Shown in pieces: positions 27,455 to 37,168 of a stretch of DNA of 64,000 nt. A program made the translations under genes and the position numbers. Under the pieces are notes generated by a model. The model worked only from the letters and a program-made list of their open reading frames with translations, did no database searches and was not told where the DNA came from. The stretch's first letter is position 1, and every line of letters starts with the position of its first letter. This DNA comes from GCA-2709075 sp038146865 (GTDB taxonomy: Bacteria > Pseudomonadota > Alphaproteobacteria > MPNO01 > UBA2964): the NCBI GenBank assembly GCA_038146865.1, contig JAYQSL010000004.1, forward strand, positions 28,204 through 92,203, written 5' to 3'.

Positions 27455-28444
27455 ATGATTTATAAAAATTTTGGAAACTCTGACGAAAAACTGTCCCAGA
27501 TGGGTTTGGGTTGCTTTTCGATGTCTGGTGCTTACGGGATAGGCAATGACGAGGAGTCGTTAGCGACCATTCAGCTCGCACTTGATCTAGGTATAACTTT
27601 ACTTGATACCTCCGCAAGTTATGGGCAAGGGCACAATCATCGTCTCATTGGAAAGGCTTTGAAAAATGGCAGACGAGAGAAAGTCTTTATTCACTCCAAA
27701 TCTGGAACAATAAAAACCGATCAAGGGTCAAAGGCAGAGGGTAGTGGGACGCCGGCGAGGTTGCGTGAACTTTGCGAAACAAGTTTGCAAAACCTTGGAA
27801 CAGATTATCTTGATGCGTTTTGCATGTCTCGAATTGATCCGAGCGTTCCGGTTGAAGAGTCAGTTGGAGGAATGGGTCGGCTTGTTGAGGAAGGAAAAAC
27901 CCGTTTCATTGGTTTGTCTGAGGCGTCACCAGAGAGCTTGAAACGAGGTTACACCGAGCACCCCTTAGTGTCTCTTCAGTATGAATATTCGTTATGGACA
28001 CGTGATGTTGAAAATGGCCATCTAGCTGCCTGTGAGGAGTTGGGGATGGCTATGATGGCATATGCTCCTTTGGGATACGGGTTTTTGACGGGGACAATCA
28101 CGGATGAAAGCGGTCTTGAACAAGAAGATACCAGACAAAAATTTCCCAGATTTAAACCCGATAACATGAAGAAAAATCTTGAGAAGGTCGCTGTAATACA
28201 AGAAATAGCAGAAACTTATGATGCCACGCCGGCCCAAATAGCCATTGCTTGGACATTTCTTGGAGGAGAGCACGTATTCCCTATTCCGGGATGCAAGACG
28301 AGGGTTCATTTGGAAGAAAATGTTGCCGCGATCGACATCGCATTAAACAAAGAAGACATCGATAAATTAAACGAAGTATTCGCTCCTGAATCTGTCTCCG
28401 GAGACCGGTATCCCCCTGATGGAATGGCACGTGTTAATCTTTGA
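27455..28444 (+). CDS. Aldo/keto reductase, catalytic His replaced
   Basis: 329 aa TIM-barrel oxidoreductase. The catalytic Asp and Tyr (DTSASYGQG) and Lys (HSKSG) are seen. The usual YxQHRVDP segment reads FCMSRIDP, so the His of the tetrad is Ser. The rest (KTRFIGLSEASPE, LQYEYSLWTRD) is a close match to the YajO/general AKR class. That His helps carbonyl reduction, so activity may be altered. Start ATG 27455 lacks a strong ribosome site. Monocistronic. Confidence 0.87.
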   Translation: MIYKNFGNSDEKLSQMGLGCFSMSGAYGIGNDEESLATIQLALDLGITLLDTSASYGQGHNHRLIGKALKNGRREKVFIHSKSGTIKTDQGSKAEGSGTPARLRELCETSLQNLGTDYLDAFCMSRIDPSVPVEESVGGMGRLVEEGKTRFIGLSEASPESLKRGYTEHPLVSLQYEYSLWTRDVENGHLAACEELGMAMMAYAPLGYGFLTGTITDESGLEQEDTRQKFPRFKPDNMKKNLEKVAVIQEIAETYDATPAQIAIAWTFLGGEHVFPIPGCKTRVHLEENVAAIDIALNKEDIDKLNEVFAPESVSGDRYPPDGMARVNL

Positions 28445-28608
28445 GGGAGGTTTTGCACCTGCCAGATGGCGTCGAAATAAAACCTATTTTCTAGCTCTTT
28501 CGTATGAAAAATAGGTCGGCAATAGGTCCGCAAAGATCTATAGGCCGATTAAACATCGAAAGTCGAACTTTATCGCGTCTTAAACAAGAGATCGAAAGAT
28601 ACAGATAA

Positions 28609-29942
28609 ATGAGAAGCCGAACGGTCATTTTTTATTCGCTTCCTGCGATGGTTATCGCCATCCCAACATTACCTATCTACGTGATCTTGCCGCAGCTTTA
28701 CGGAAGTGATCTGGGGCTCGGTTTAAGTGTTACGGGCCTTGTTCTTCTGGTAGCAAGGCTTTTTGATACCATCACAGATCCTATCATCGGTCTTGCCTCT
28801 GATAATTTCGGGATCAAGGGCAATAAACGAAAACCGTGGATTGGAGCCGGTGCGTTAATATCGGGTGTAGGCTTTTTATGTTGTTGGTGCCGAACGACGG
28901 GGTAGGAGCACTCTATCTGCTGGGCTGGTCAATTTTTCTTTACTGCGGCTGGACGATGGTTGCAGTTCCATATCTGGCTTGGGGCGCAGAGCTCTCTTCA
29001 ATCTACACTGAGAGAACACGGATCACAGCGTGGAGAGAAGCTTTATCACTGGTCGGGTTTATTGGGGCCGGGGGCGTTATAGCCGTGTCTGCAAGCTCTG
29101 GGTTGGAGAACCGGGAGGCTATAAAGGTTTTGGTTATTGGTGCATTCGTGATTGGGGTTCCCGCATTCCTGGGGCTTCTGATGGTGGTTAAAGAAAAAAG
29201 TAGTGAGAAGTTCGAGGAGAACTTTTCAGGTTTTAAAATCAGCGATGTATGGAAAAGCTTAAAACAGAATCGGGTTTTTATTCGCTTGTTGATGGCCTGG
29301 TTCTTTAACGGCCTAGCGAATGGAATACCCGCTGCTCTTTTTTTCCTATTTTTAGAATTTAGATTGGGCGCGACTGAGACAGAAAAGGCCGTTTTGATAC
29401 TGGTTTATTTCGTCAGCGCGGTTCTTTTTATTCCCGTGTGGCGAAAACTTAGTGATCAATATGGGAAGCATAAAATGTGGTCGTGGGCTATGTTGATTGC
29501 TTCTGGGGTCTTTATTCTTGTTCCACTCATTCCCGATGGTGCCCTGGTACTTTTTGGTATTATCTGTGTCATAACGGGGGCGGCTCTGGGGGCAGATTTG
29601 ATTCTACCGCCAGCGTTGCAAGCTGATGTTGTTGGCTATGGAAAATTTAAATTCGGTAAATCCCACGCCGGCCTACTATTCTCGTTTTGGGGCCTGAGCA
29701 CGAAGTTTGCTTTGGCTCTCTCTGTGGGGCTTGCTTTGCCTGGGGTTGAATATGCTGGGTTTAACCCCAAAAGTGTTACACCTGAGGGAGTTTTTGCACT
29801 TGCTCTAATCTATGCAGTCGTGCCGGCAGTATTAAAACTAGTCGCAGTTACTTTAGTTTGGAATTTCCCTCTTACGGCAAAGAAAGTCCAAGTTGTAGAA
29901 CTCGCGATTGCCAGAAGGGAATGTCTCAGGACTACTGAATAG
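28609..29942 (+). pseudogene. GPH-type (MelB-like) MFS symporter, frameshifted
   Basis: The first frame encodes about 88 residues up to GVGFLCC and stops at TAG near 28903. The other frame, from about 28873, continues LLVPNDGVGALYLLGWS and runs on to 29942. One missing T in the five-T run at 28873-28877 joins them into about 444 aa. The N-terminal ARLFDTITDPIIGLASDNFG followed by KRKPWIGAG is the signature of glycoside-pentoside-hexuronide:cation symporters. About 12 membrane segments in total. Substrate unknown. The stop lies 8 bases before the lipoprotein gene, so they may be co-transcribed. Confidence 0.85.
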
Positions 29943-29950
29943 GAAATGAT

Positions 29951-30475
29951 ATGTTTAAAAAGTTCATAACGATTTTATCGGTCTTTTTCTTGTTGTCTGG
30001 TTGCTCAGGCATGGCATTGGACACCTTCAAAGATGCCAAACCCGAGCTTGTTTTGGAGGATTATTTTAAAGGGCGAACAGAGGCCTGGGGAATTTTTGAA
30101 GATCGGTTTGGCAAATTAAGGCGCCAATTTAAGGTAACGATTGATGGGACATGGGATGGAAAGATTTTAACGCTTGATGAGCGGTTTAAATATGACGATG
30201 GTGAGACTGATCAAAGAATTTGGCGAATAAAGAGAGTAGGTAAAGGAAAATATGAGGGCAGGGCTGCTGACGTGATTGGTATTGCTACTGGTGAGGCCTC
30301 AGGAAATGCTCTAAATTGGCGTTATGACATGAACCTAAAGGTAGGCGACGGGACTTTGAAAGTCGCTTTTAATGATTGGATGTTTCTCCAGTCAGATGGA
30401 GTACTGATCAATAGAGCTCGGGTAAGCAAATTGGGCGTGGAAATTGGATCTGTTACCCTATTTTTCAAAAAATAA
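29951..30475 (+). CDS. DUF3833 family lipoprotein
   Basis: 174 aa. The lipobox LLSGC (Cys 18) follows a short hydrophobic signal, so it is membrane-anchored in the cell envelope. The soluble part with repeated W and G residues (DGTWDGKILTLDERFKYDDGE) matches DUF3833. I recall this family near photolyase and lipid genes in stress clusters, but no such neighbour is immediate here, apart from a photolyase-like gene 2.2 kb away. AGGAAA is at the ribosome site. Confidence 0.85.
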   Translation: MFKKFITILSVFFLLSGCSGMALDTFKDAKPELVLEDYFKGRTEAWGIFEDRFGKLRRQFKVTIDGTWDGKILTLDERFKYDDGETDQRIWRIKRVGKGKYEGRAADVIGIATGEASGNALNWRYDMNLKVGDGTLKVAFNDWMFLQSDGVLINRARVSKLGVEIGSVTLFFKK

Positions 30476-30501
30476 GGTCAAAGGCTTTAATCTCAATTTA
30501 A

Positions 30502-31188
30502 TCATTTAGGGGCTTGGCACTTTTTACATTTATAGGTGATTGTGGAACCATCTTTCCCGGAGAACTCCATTTTAACCCAGCGGCCTTGTTGGTCGTACCA
30601 AACAGTCGTTTCTAGTTGTCCTGTATAGGTGTATTTGGTCGCGTTAATCATACCCCGCTCTGTGGAAACCTTTTCAAAGCCATTATCACGGATGCTGACT
30701 TCATTTATTAGGCCTGTGATGGTGTTTAAGACCTGCTTCTGTTTTAGAACCAACGAATTCCAATGATTTGTAGGAAATAAATTAGAGTTTATTTGGTATG
30801 TTTTTTGCGAAGTTCGCACGCTAAATCCTGTTTTGGAGGCCTCAGCGGTTACATACGTTTTTTCTCCATTATCATCGGTTTGAGCCTCTATCTTTCGTAA
30901 AGCGTCATTGGTCCAAAGCGCGAAAGACTTGTATGAAAACTCGTAAACCTTGAGAGACAGGAAAGAAATCGAGAGATTAAAATTAGCGCTGACTTCAAGG
31001 TTCTTTCCATTTCTTTTGAAGGTTACCCGGTGAGTACCTGATTTTTCTCCATTTCGGAGGACATCAAAGATAATCTCTTTGCCATAAAGTTTGAGGGGAT
31101 CACGTTCCATTGTGTTAGCGTGAACCGGGAGAGCACTGAACAAAATCGTAAACCCCAAAATATAAGTAATCTGGCTTCTAAAACTCAT
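30502..31188 (-). CDS. DUF6134-like periplasmic protein
   Basis: 228 aa with a signal peptide (ITYILGFTILFSALPVHA, cleaved near HANT). The soluble body has GxxxGTHRVTFKRNG and repeated beta strands, ending with Cys residues (YKCKKC) near the C-terminus. It starts directly after the glycosylase stop (TAA-A-ATG), so it is co-transcribed with it. Function unknown; DUF6134 is my recognition from the G-E-K-S-G-THR motif, moderately sure. Confidence 0.75.
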   Translation of the reverse strand: MSFRSQITYILGFTILFSALPVHANTMERDPLKLYGKEIIFDVLRNGEKSGTHRVTFKRNGKNLEVSANFNLSISFLSLKVYEFSYKSFALWTNDALRKIEAQTDDNGEKTYVTAEASKTGFSVRTSQKTYQINSNLFPTNHWNSLVLKQKQVLNTITGLINEVSIRDNGFEKVSTERGMINATKYTYTGQLETTVWYDQQGRWVKMEFSGKDGSTITYKCKKCQAPK

Positions 31189-31189
31189 T

Positions 31190-31969
31190 TTAACAGTCAG
31201 TCGTTTGGCAGGTTTCACAAAGATAACAGGTTCTATTGGCGATTTCGAAGGATTGGATTTGGGTGCTGCATCTGGGACATTGTTTTTTCTTATATATATT
31301 CAGCTGTTCGCTTTTTTTTCTAGACGCTGCGGCGTCATTTGTAATTATTTTGCCCGTGCGTAACGCTTTGTCTAAGAGCTGCTGACCATCCCTCCAAAGC
31401 TCCAAAAGATCATCTTTTGTCAGATCAGAACCCCTTTGGTTGGGGTTTATCCTATTCCTCCACAATATCTCAGCTCTGAAAATATTGCCGATCCCTGCGA
31501 TTATAGACTGATCCATCAGAAGCGCGGCAATCGATCTTTTGCTTTTTTTTACCCTTTCTATAAAGATTTGGGGATCTGCATCTTTCCTTAGGAGATCTGG
31601 ACCGATCTTTTGGATGGTTTTGTTGAAATCAGTCGGGTCTTGCAATTCGCATATAGTAGGGCCGTTGACATCAACGACGGTAGATGTGTCAAATAATCGA
31701 ATGCGAACCTGGCCTCGTGGGTCCTTGGGTGGAGCTTTGTGGGATCTAATTCTTCCGAAAAGACCCAGATGAATATGGAGGTGGTAGTCTTTTTCAAATG
31801 TGTAAAACAGATGCTTGCCGTAAGCTTCAACCTTCAGACAAGTTTTTTTATTTAACAACTTTGCGCCTTTTGAAAAACGCCCCTGCGGTGATGAAACACT
31901 CAGTTTTTTCCCTGAAAATGCTTTATTATGCTTAATCGCCGCACGATGTATTACATGGCCCTCGGGCAT
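31190..31969 (-). CDS. Fpg/Nei-family DNA glycosylase
   Basis: 259 aa base-excision enzyme of the MutM/Nei family. The N-terminal MPEGH places Pro and Glu at the catalytic positions and matches Nei-type proteins (MPEGP is typical of Fpg). The H2TH region is QSIIAGIGNIFRAEILW (about residues 160-176). The C-terminal zinc finger has CPRC and CYLC with CETC. Length is normal. It removes oxidised pyrimidines or related lesions. It is followed by the DUF6134-like gene on the same strand. Confidence 0.92.
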   Translation of the reverse strand: MPEGHVIHRAAIKHNKAFSGKKLSVSSPQGRFSKGAKLLNKKTCLKVEAYGKHLFYTFEKDYHLHIHLGLFGRIRSHKAPPKDPRGQVRIRLFDTSTVVDVNGPTICELQDPTDFNKTIQKIGPDLLRKDADPQIFIERVKKSKRSIAALLMDQSIIAGIGNIFRAEILWRNRINPNQRGSDLTKDDLLELWRDGQQLLDKALRTGKIITNDAAASRKKSEQLNIYKKKQCPRCSTQIQSFEIANRTCYLCETCQTTDC

Positions 31970-32110
31970 TTTTTTAACTTCAATTGGTTAAAAAGACTAA
32001 AAAATTTATGGCTTAAAATATCAGAACTTGCACGTCCTTTTTTAGTCCTTGTTTAAGCCTTGGTTTGAGACCACGGTAGTCTAACTAAACTTAATCCACG
32101 TACCTGTGGT

Positions 32111-32686
32111 ATGATATCTGATTGCGATAAATCAAGCTTTAAAGTGTCCTCAAGGACGGTTCCTTCCTGGTTAGTCCCAGAGCTTAGGTCGGACCATGCC
32201 GGGGAAACAGGGGCGATTTTTATCTATAAAGGGATCTTGGCTGTTACTAGGTGTGAGGAGATTCAAAATTTTGCTTTGCGCCATTTAGAAACCGAGCAAA
32301 AACACCTTCAGCGCTTTGATGAAATTTTGGACTCTGGGATTAAAAGTAGGGTTTTGCCGCTCTGGCGTTTGGCGGGTTTTCTAACTGGAGCGATCCCCGC
32401 AATTTTTGGGTCCCAGGCGGTCTACCATACGATTGAGGCCGTCGAGGCTTTCGTTAAGAGCCATTATCAGCAGCAAATTGAACGATTAAAAGCTGAAGAA
32501 ATAAAATTATCACCTGCTTTGATGGAAATTAAGAGAATCCTGGAAGAATGTCAGGAAGATGAGATAAATCATCTTGAAGAGTCCAAAGAAAAATTATCTG
32601 AGAAGATAGGTTTTTTTACCAGATTCTGGGGTCATATGGTTGGGTTTGGGTCTGCAGCTGCGGTTAGGATCGTTCGGTTGATATGA
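32111..32686 (+). CDS. coq7: COQ7-family demethoxyubiquinone hydroxylase
   Basis: 191 aa di-iron protein that performs the last hydroxylation of ubiquinone synthesis, requiring oxygen. Iron ligands are in RSDHAGETGA (Glu, near residue 33), ExxH in ETEQKHL, the second Glu in EAVEAFVKSHY, and EDEINHLEE. It belongs at the inner membrane. Its stop overlaps the photolyase-like start (ATGA). No clear ribosome site precedes ATG 32111. Confidence 0.93.
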   Translation: MISDCDKSSFKVSSRTVPSWLVPELRSDHAGETGAIFIYKGILAVTRCEEIQNFALRHLETEQKHLQRFDEILDSGIKSRVLPLWRLAGFLTGAIPAIFGSQAVYHTIEAVEAFVKSHYQQQIERLKAEEIKLSPALMEIKRILEECQEDEINHLEESKEKLSEKIGFFTRFWGHMVGFGSAAAVRIVRLI

Positions 32687-33886
32687 CAATTGATATTCTG
32701 ACCAATCCGGATTTAAGCCGTTTAAGTGCGATCGCAAGGTTTGAAGCGATGCTTCCCAAACTCGGCAAGTCTTATGCGGCTAACCGTAATTTTGATCGGG
32801 GAAGGGGCCTTCACAACGCCGTTACAACTCTATCTCCTTGGGTCCGGCATAGGGTGGTTTTAGAACAAGAGATTGTAAGCGGGGTTTTAGCGGCGCACGG
32901 CTTCTTAAAAGCCGAGAAATTCATACAGGAAGTGTTCTGGCGTACCTATTGGAAAGGTTGGTTAGAAATGAGGCCGTCGGTGTGGACGGAGTATCTCTCG
33001 GAGCGGGACCAAGCGTTAGGGGATATGGAGAAGAATAAGGATCTATCAAATGCTTTGGCAGGGGAAACCGGGATTGACTGCTTCGACTATTGGGTTCGCG
33101 AATTAAAAGAAACAAATTACCTTCATAACCATGCTCGCATGTGGTTTGCGAGCATTTGGATTTTTACTCTTAAATTGCCATGGACTATTGGTGCAGATTT
33201 ATTCATGCGCTTTTTACTTGATGGGGATCCTGCATCAAATACGTTGTCTTGGCGGTGGGTAGCTGGTTTGCAAACACAAGGTAAAAACTACCTTGCTCGT
33301 GCAGATAATATAAAAAAATACACCGAAGGACGTTTTGATCCTCAAAATAAACTAGCAACTTTTGCCGATCCGATAGGTTTATCCGTTCACCCGGATCCCA
33401 TCAGGCTAGAGTTTTCAGAAGTCGTTGATCCCGGAATTCCCTCTCTTCTTTTGGTTCATGAAGAGGACCTCGGTCTCGATAGTTTGGGAATTCTTGCAGA
33501 AGATGTTGTTGGGGTGGCTATAATTCCATCGACGGATGGTCGCGCGGCAGGAGGGGTGTCCGAGAGTGTATCAAGGTTTGTCGCTAAAGGACTCAAAGAC
33601 GCTGTAAATAATTTCTTGAGTAATTCAAATGTTCCCAAATATGTCGGTACAGATCCAGGCTTCAATTAAAGCACTTTATTCTCAAACTCGTGCTCAAAGG
33701 TTAGTCACAGCCTATGCGCCAATCGGACCGACGAGGGCTTTACTGGATCAACTAGAGGTTGCCATAGGCGATCCTATTCAAAGAGTTACGCGACCTTGGG
33801 ATCAAGAATGTTGGCCCCATGCAGAAAAAGGTTTCTTTGGCTTTAAGAAAAAAATTCCTTCCTTAATACAAGCTTTGTGCTCTTAA
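32683..33886 (+). pseudogene. Photolyase/cryptochrome FAD-domain protein, frameshifted near its end
   Basis: The first frame (from 32683) has a photolyase FAD-binding domain at the N-terminus, with DGDPASNTLSWRWVAGLQTQGKNYL (about residues 185-209) and TNYLHNHARMWFASIW. It lacks the usual N-terminal antenna domain. An alpha/beta-like segment follows (about 240-325), so the order looks permuted. It stops at TAA near 33667; another frame continues VTAYAPIGPTRALLDQL to WDQECWPHAEKGFFGFKKKIPSL. Deleting one base in 33617-33669 gives about 400 aa. It overlaps coq7 by 4 bases. It could act in DNA repair or light sensing; the lost tail may abolish function if the shift is real. Confidence 0.75.
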
Positions 33887-35904
33887 CGTCCTCCAAAGGG
33901 CCAAGGTAATTCTATAAATTCCTGTAATAACCCAGGTGGAAAATCACGATTCAGGACTCCCGCTAAAAACAGCAACCCTCCCACACCACAGGCTGTCATT
34001 ACAATAATTTTTTGCCAACTGACCCCAGCATGGAGCCTCAAAAAGAGAATAAAAAATAAAGCTAAGGCAATAACAAAGCCGACGAGTGAAGTAAAAATTA
34101 GTAAAGAGACAAACCATGCAAGCATGGGCCAGAGGCCATGAGGTGCTTTGGCATCTTCACCTCGGATTTCTCCATCGGCCAGAATAGGATCAGTTGGGGG
34201 TGCTAAGATCATTTTTCCTAAGATCAACATGCTTCCGATAAAAGCGATCCCTGTGACGACGGCCGGAAATACCTTGTCGCTGAGAACGTCAACACCGAGG
34301 GAGTCTATAAACATCACGGCAAAGAAAAGGGTGATTATACCGCACATAACTGTCGGAGCAGTTTTACTCCAAGTCGGTGGTTCGGTTTTTTCTGCGTGGA
34401 TCTGTTTGTTCTGTCTAGCTCCCAGCCACACAGAGACCACGGTGATAATAAAAATGGTGATGACGACTGGCGAGAAAATATATTCGAAACCTTCCGATAA
34501 GCTCCTGCCAAAACGGGTAATCGCTATCTGGGTTAGTTGATTCGTATAAGCTTCTGCTTGATCTGCGAGCACAAATCCGATCAGGAAAGCAGGGCGAGGC
34601 CAATCAAATCTCCGCATGAAAATGCCAATTATACCCACCCCAACTAGGGCAGCTAAATCCCACAAGGTTTGTTTGGACTGGAAGGCTGCAAAGGCGATCA
34701 TCATAAATAGAAAGGGAACCAAAAGCGGGAAATATATTGTCGTTAATTTTGCTATTGACCCTGATAGGAAAAGACAAAGCCCCGCACCAATAACGTTAGC
34801 GAGCGCAAGCGACCAAACAACCGTGTAGGTAAGAGGAAGGTTTGTGGTCACCATTTGGGGACCAGCCTCATGGCCGAGAAGAATAAGCCCCCCTATAAAG
34901 ACAGCCATAGAACCGGATCCTGGGATCCCAAATAGAAGGGTCGGCACGAGTCCGCCACCTTCTTTTGCATTATTAGAAGATTCTGGTCCTATAACGCCTC
35001 GTATTTCGCCTTTTCCGAAATTTTCCCTGTCTTTGGTTGTCTGAACTGTGTGGCCGTATGCAATCCAATCGACTACCGATCCTCCAAGACCAGGTATGAC
35101 ACCGACAATTACGCCAATTGCTGCGCATCTAAGCGAAAGCCACTTTGAGACCCACCAATCTTTTAGACCCTCCATCCACCCGGCGCCCAGGGCAGAGTCC
35201 TTTGATATCGCTCGGTTTTGTCGCAATAAAGAGATTATTTCAGGTATGGCAAAAATACCCAAGCCGACAATTACCAGCTGAAAACCATCCTGGAGGTACC
35301 AACTGCCAAAATCCATTCTTGGTGATCCTTGGGCAGGGGCTTCTCCGATCGCGCCAAATGCCATTCCAAGGCCGGCCGCGACAAGCCCCTTCAACAAGCT
35401 TCGTCCTGCAAGGACGCCGACCATTGAGAAGCCTAGAATCGTCAGCATTAATAATTCAGGTATCCCAAAGGCTAGAACAATGGGACGGGCGATTATGATG
35501 AAGAATGTAAGAATTACCGCACCAAAAAGGCCACCGAATAATGAGGAGACGAATGCGGCAGATAGGGCGCGCGCCGCTTGCCCTTTCCTAGCTAGTGGAA
35601 ATCCATCTAAAACGGTAGCCTGGGATGAGCTTGAGCCGGGTATGCCCATCAGGACTGATGCAAAGGTATCGGAAGTAGGTATCACGGCGACGAGCCCCAC
35701 CATCATTGCTAGACCCGACACTGGGTCCATACCGTATAAGAACGGCAAAACCAAGCTCAGACCAGCGATGCCTCCAAGTCCTGGGAAAACGCCTACAGAT
35801 AGGCCTAATAAAACTCCTATGGCCAACCATCCGATTTGGGTAGGCGTAAAGATAAGCGCGAAGGCCTCATTAAGAGCGGGGAGGGCGGTTGCGAAAAATT
35901 CCAA
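33883..35904 (-). CDS. Tripartite tricarboxylate transporter permease, TctA-TctB fusion
   Basis: 673 aa. Residues 1-500 are the large TctA permease with the family motifs GLSVGVFPGLGG, PTSDTFASVLMGIPGSSS and VIPGLGGSVVDWIAYGH, GESSN-like PESSNNAKEGG, and FGIPGSGSMA. The remaining 170 residues hold four membrane segments like the small TctB subunit (YxVF, VFPAVVTGIAF, GVLNRDFPPGL). Normal TctA is about 500 aa, so this is a fusion of both membrane subunits. GAGGAG precedes the start. It is the last gene of the operon and convergent with the photolyase-like gene (4-base overlap). Confidence 0.9.
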   Translation of the reverse strand: MEFFATALPALNEAFALIFTPTQIGWLAIGVLLGLSVGVFPGLGGIAGLSLVLPFLYGMDPVSGLAMMVGLVAVIPTSDTFASVLMGIPGSSSSQATVLDGFPLARKGQAARALSAAFVSSLFGGLFGAVILTFFIIIARPIVLAFGIPELLMLTILGFSMVGVLAGRSLLKGLVAAGLGMAFGAIGEAPAQGSPRMDFGSWYLQDGFQLVIVGLGIFAIPEIISLLRQNRAISKDSALGAGWMEGLKDWWVSKWLSLRCAAIGVIVGVIPGLGGSVVDWIAYGHTVQTTKDRENFGKGEIRGVIGPESSNNAKEGGGLVPTLLFGIPGSGSMAVFIGGLILLGHEAGPQMVTTNLPLTYTVVWSLALANVIGAGLCLFLSGSIAKLTTIYFPLLVPFLFMMIAFAAFQSKQTLWDLAALVGVGIIGIFMRRFDWPRPAFLIGFVLADQAEAYTNQLTQIAITRFGRSLSEGFEYIFSPVVITIFIITVVSVWLGARQNKQIHAEKTEPPTWSKTAPTVMCGIITLFFAVMFIDSLGVDVLSDKVFPAVVTGIAFIGSMLILGKMILAPPTDPILADGEIRGEDAKAPHGLWPMLAWFVSLLIFTSLVGFVIALALFFILFLRLHAGVSWQKIIVMTACGVGGLLFLAGVLNRDFPPGLLQEFIELPWPFGGR

Positions 35905-35920
35905 TGGCTCAGCTCCTCAA

Positions 35921-35950
35921 AAAGAGAGCGGCATCATGGCCGCTCTCTTT
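35921..35950 (-). terminator. Hairpin between tctC and tctA-tctB
   Basis: A 12-bp perfect stem (35921-35932 with 35939-35950), 6-base loop, followed on the minus strand by TTTTTGAGG. It sits between the two genes, so it probably gives more binding protein than permease by partial termination or RNA stabilisation. Confidence 0.7.
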
Positions 35951-35971
35951 AGATGTCCATGCGCGATAAGT

Positions 35972-37072
35972 TTATTTTAACTTTACACCAAATCGATCAG
36001 TAAGCCATTTCTTAACCCATGCAGTTGCCTGAGGGTCGACTTCTGTCGCCAATTTCTTGTATTTAGCTGCTTGTGCGCCTGTAGCCTGTGGGTAGACACC
36101 TAATCGTTTTTTGGAGATTTTGCCAAAATCAGCACGGGCAACGACACGTTTAAAAGCGTTACTATATGTTTCAACCGTTTCTTTTGATGCGGATTTTGGC
36201 AGAAAAACCATTTTCTGCGCGGCGAAACCTGCGATAAAGAATGCCTTCCAAGCTTCCCAAGCAGGTCCTGAAGGATCTTTACCATTCACACGCTTATACT
36301 CTTCTTTAAATGTCGGAACATTGGGGAAGGTGGGGTCGCGAACGATATTCCCGTCAGCGTCTAGGGCTCCCCAGGTCATCATTGCTTCCGCTTTTCCTGC
36401 CTTTACGAGAGGTCTGACTTTAGAGAGAAATGCAGGTGCGGTTTGATAGTCAATGTTTGCTTCACCTCTCTCAAACATCAGGCGACCTGTTCCCCGACTT
36501 TTTACGCCAAAGACTGGGTCTACGGTTAGGCCTAACATTTGCCAGGCCAGAATGGGGATTAAATCGAGACGGGTGGCTCCTTGGGATCCAAAAATGAACT
36601 TTGTTCCTTTGATCGAATTTGGATCTTTTTTCCATTTAGCAACCATTGCTGGGCTCATATAGGCTACACCACCGGTTGCCGTTCCCAGCACTACCTGCCA
36701 GTCCCGATAGTCATATTTTACACGACGATCCCCAAGAATATAGGGGAATTGGGTTGATCCGGAGGAGCCGAAAATTGTCAGCCCATCACCTTTTGCTCTG
36801 GAATGAAACCAATTTGCCCCTTTGGTTGATCCAGCTCCTGGCATGTTTTTTACGACAACAGTTGGCTTGCCGGGAAGCGCCTCAGACAGAAGAGGCGCAT
36901 AAAAACGGGCCCACTTATCTGAACCGCCGCCAGTTGAGAATGGGATTACAAACTCAACTGTTTTTCCGGCCAGATTGATTTCTGCAGATGCCGGTGTTGA
37001 TAAAGTCGCTGAAAAGACAGTGGCTGCTGCTAAGGTAATCCCAACAGCCGTATATTTTGCTCTTAATTTCAT
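35972..37072 (-). CDS. Tripartite tricarboxylate transporter substrate-binding protein (TctC)
   Basis: 366 aa with a signal peptide (cleaved near PASAEI). Family features are GKTVEFVIPFSTGGGSDKWARF and VVKNMPGAGSTKGANW. GGGAGA precedes the start. It is followed by the TctA-TctB fusion, so the two form a complete TTT uptake system for a carboxylate. Placed after a PrpF-type isomerase gene, the solute may be a tricarboxylate or aromatic breakdown acid; this is inference. Confidence 0.9.
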   Translation of the reverse strand: MKLRAKYTAVGITLAAATVFSATLSTPASAEINLAGKTVEFVIPFSTGGGSDKWARFYAPLLSEALPGKPTVVVKNMPGAGSTKGANWFHSRAKGDGLTIFGSSGSTQFPYILGDRRVKYDYRDWQVVLGTATGGVAYMSPAMVAKWKKDPNSIKGTKFIFGSQGATRLDLIPILAWQMLGLTVDPVFGVKSRGTGRLMFERGEANIDYQTAPAFLSKVRPLVKAGKAEAMMTWGALDADGNIVRDPTFPNVPTFKEEYKRVNGKDPSGPAWEAWKAFFIAGFAAQKMVFLPKSASKETVETYSNAFKRVVARADFGKISKKRLGVYPQATGAQAAKYKKLATEVDPQATAWVKKWLTDRFGVKLK

Positions 37073-37168
37073 AGGTTTCTCCCAGTTTCTAATCTTTATT
37101 TGGACTTGTCGAATACGTTTTTTATGCCTTTTTGGATGTAATTTTAACTATGGGTTTTTTGTCTCCGT

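Noticed and set aside
28479..28520. Inverted repeat ACCTATTTT/AAAATAGGT after the aldo/keto reductase
   Set aside because: Long loop and no T run; terminator call not safe.
35480..35980. 166-codon plus-strand frame over the TctA-TctB gene
   Set aside because: Composition is that of an antisense shadow of membrane helices; no start signal.
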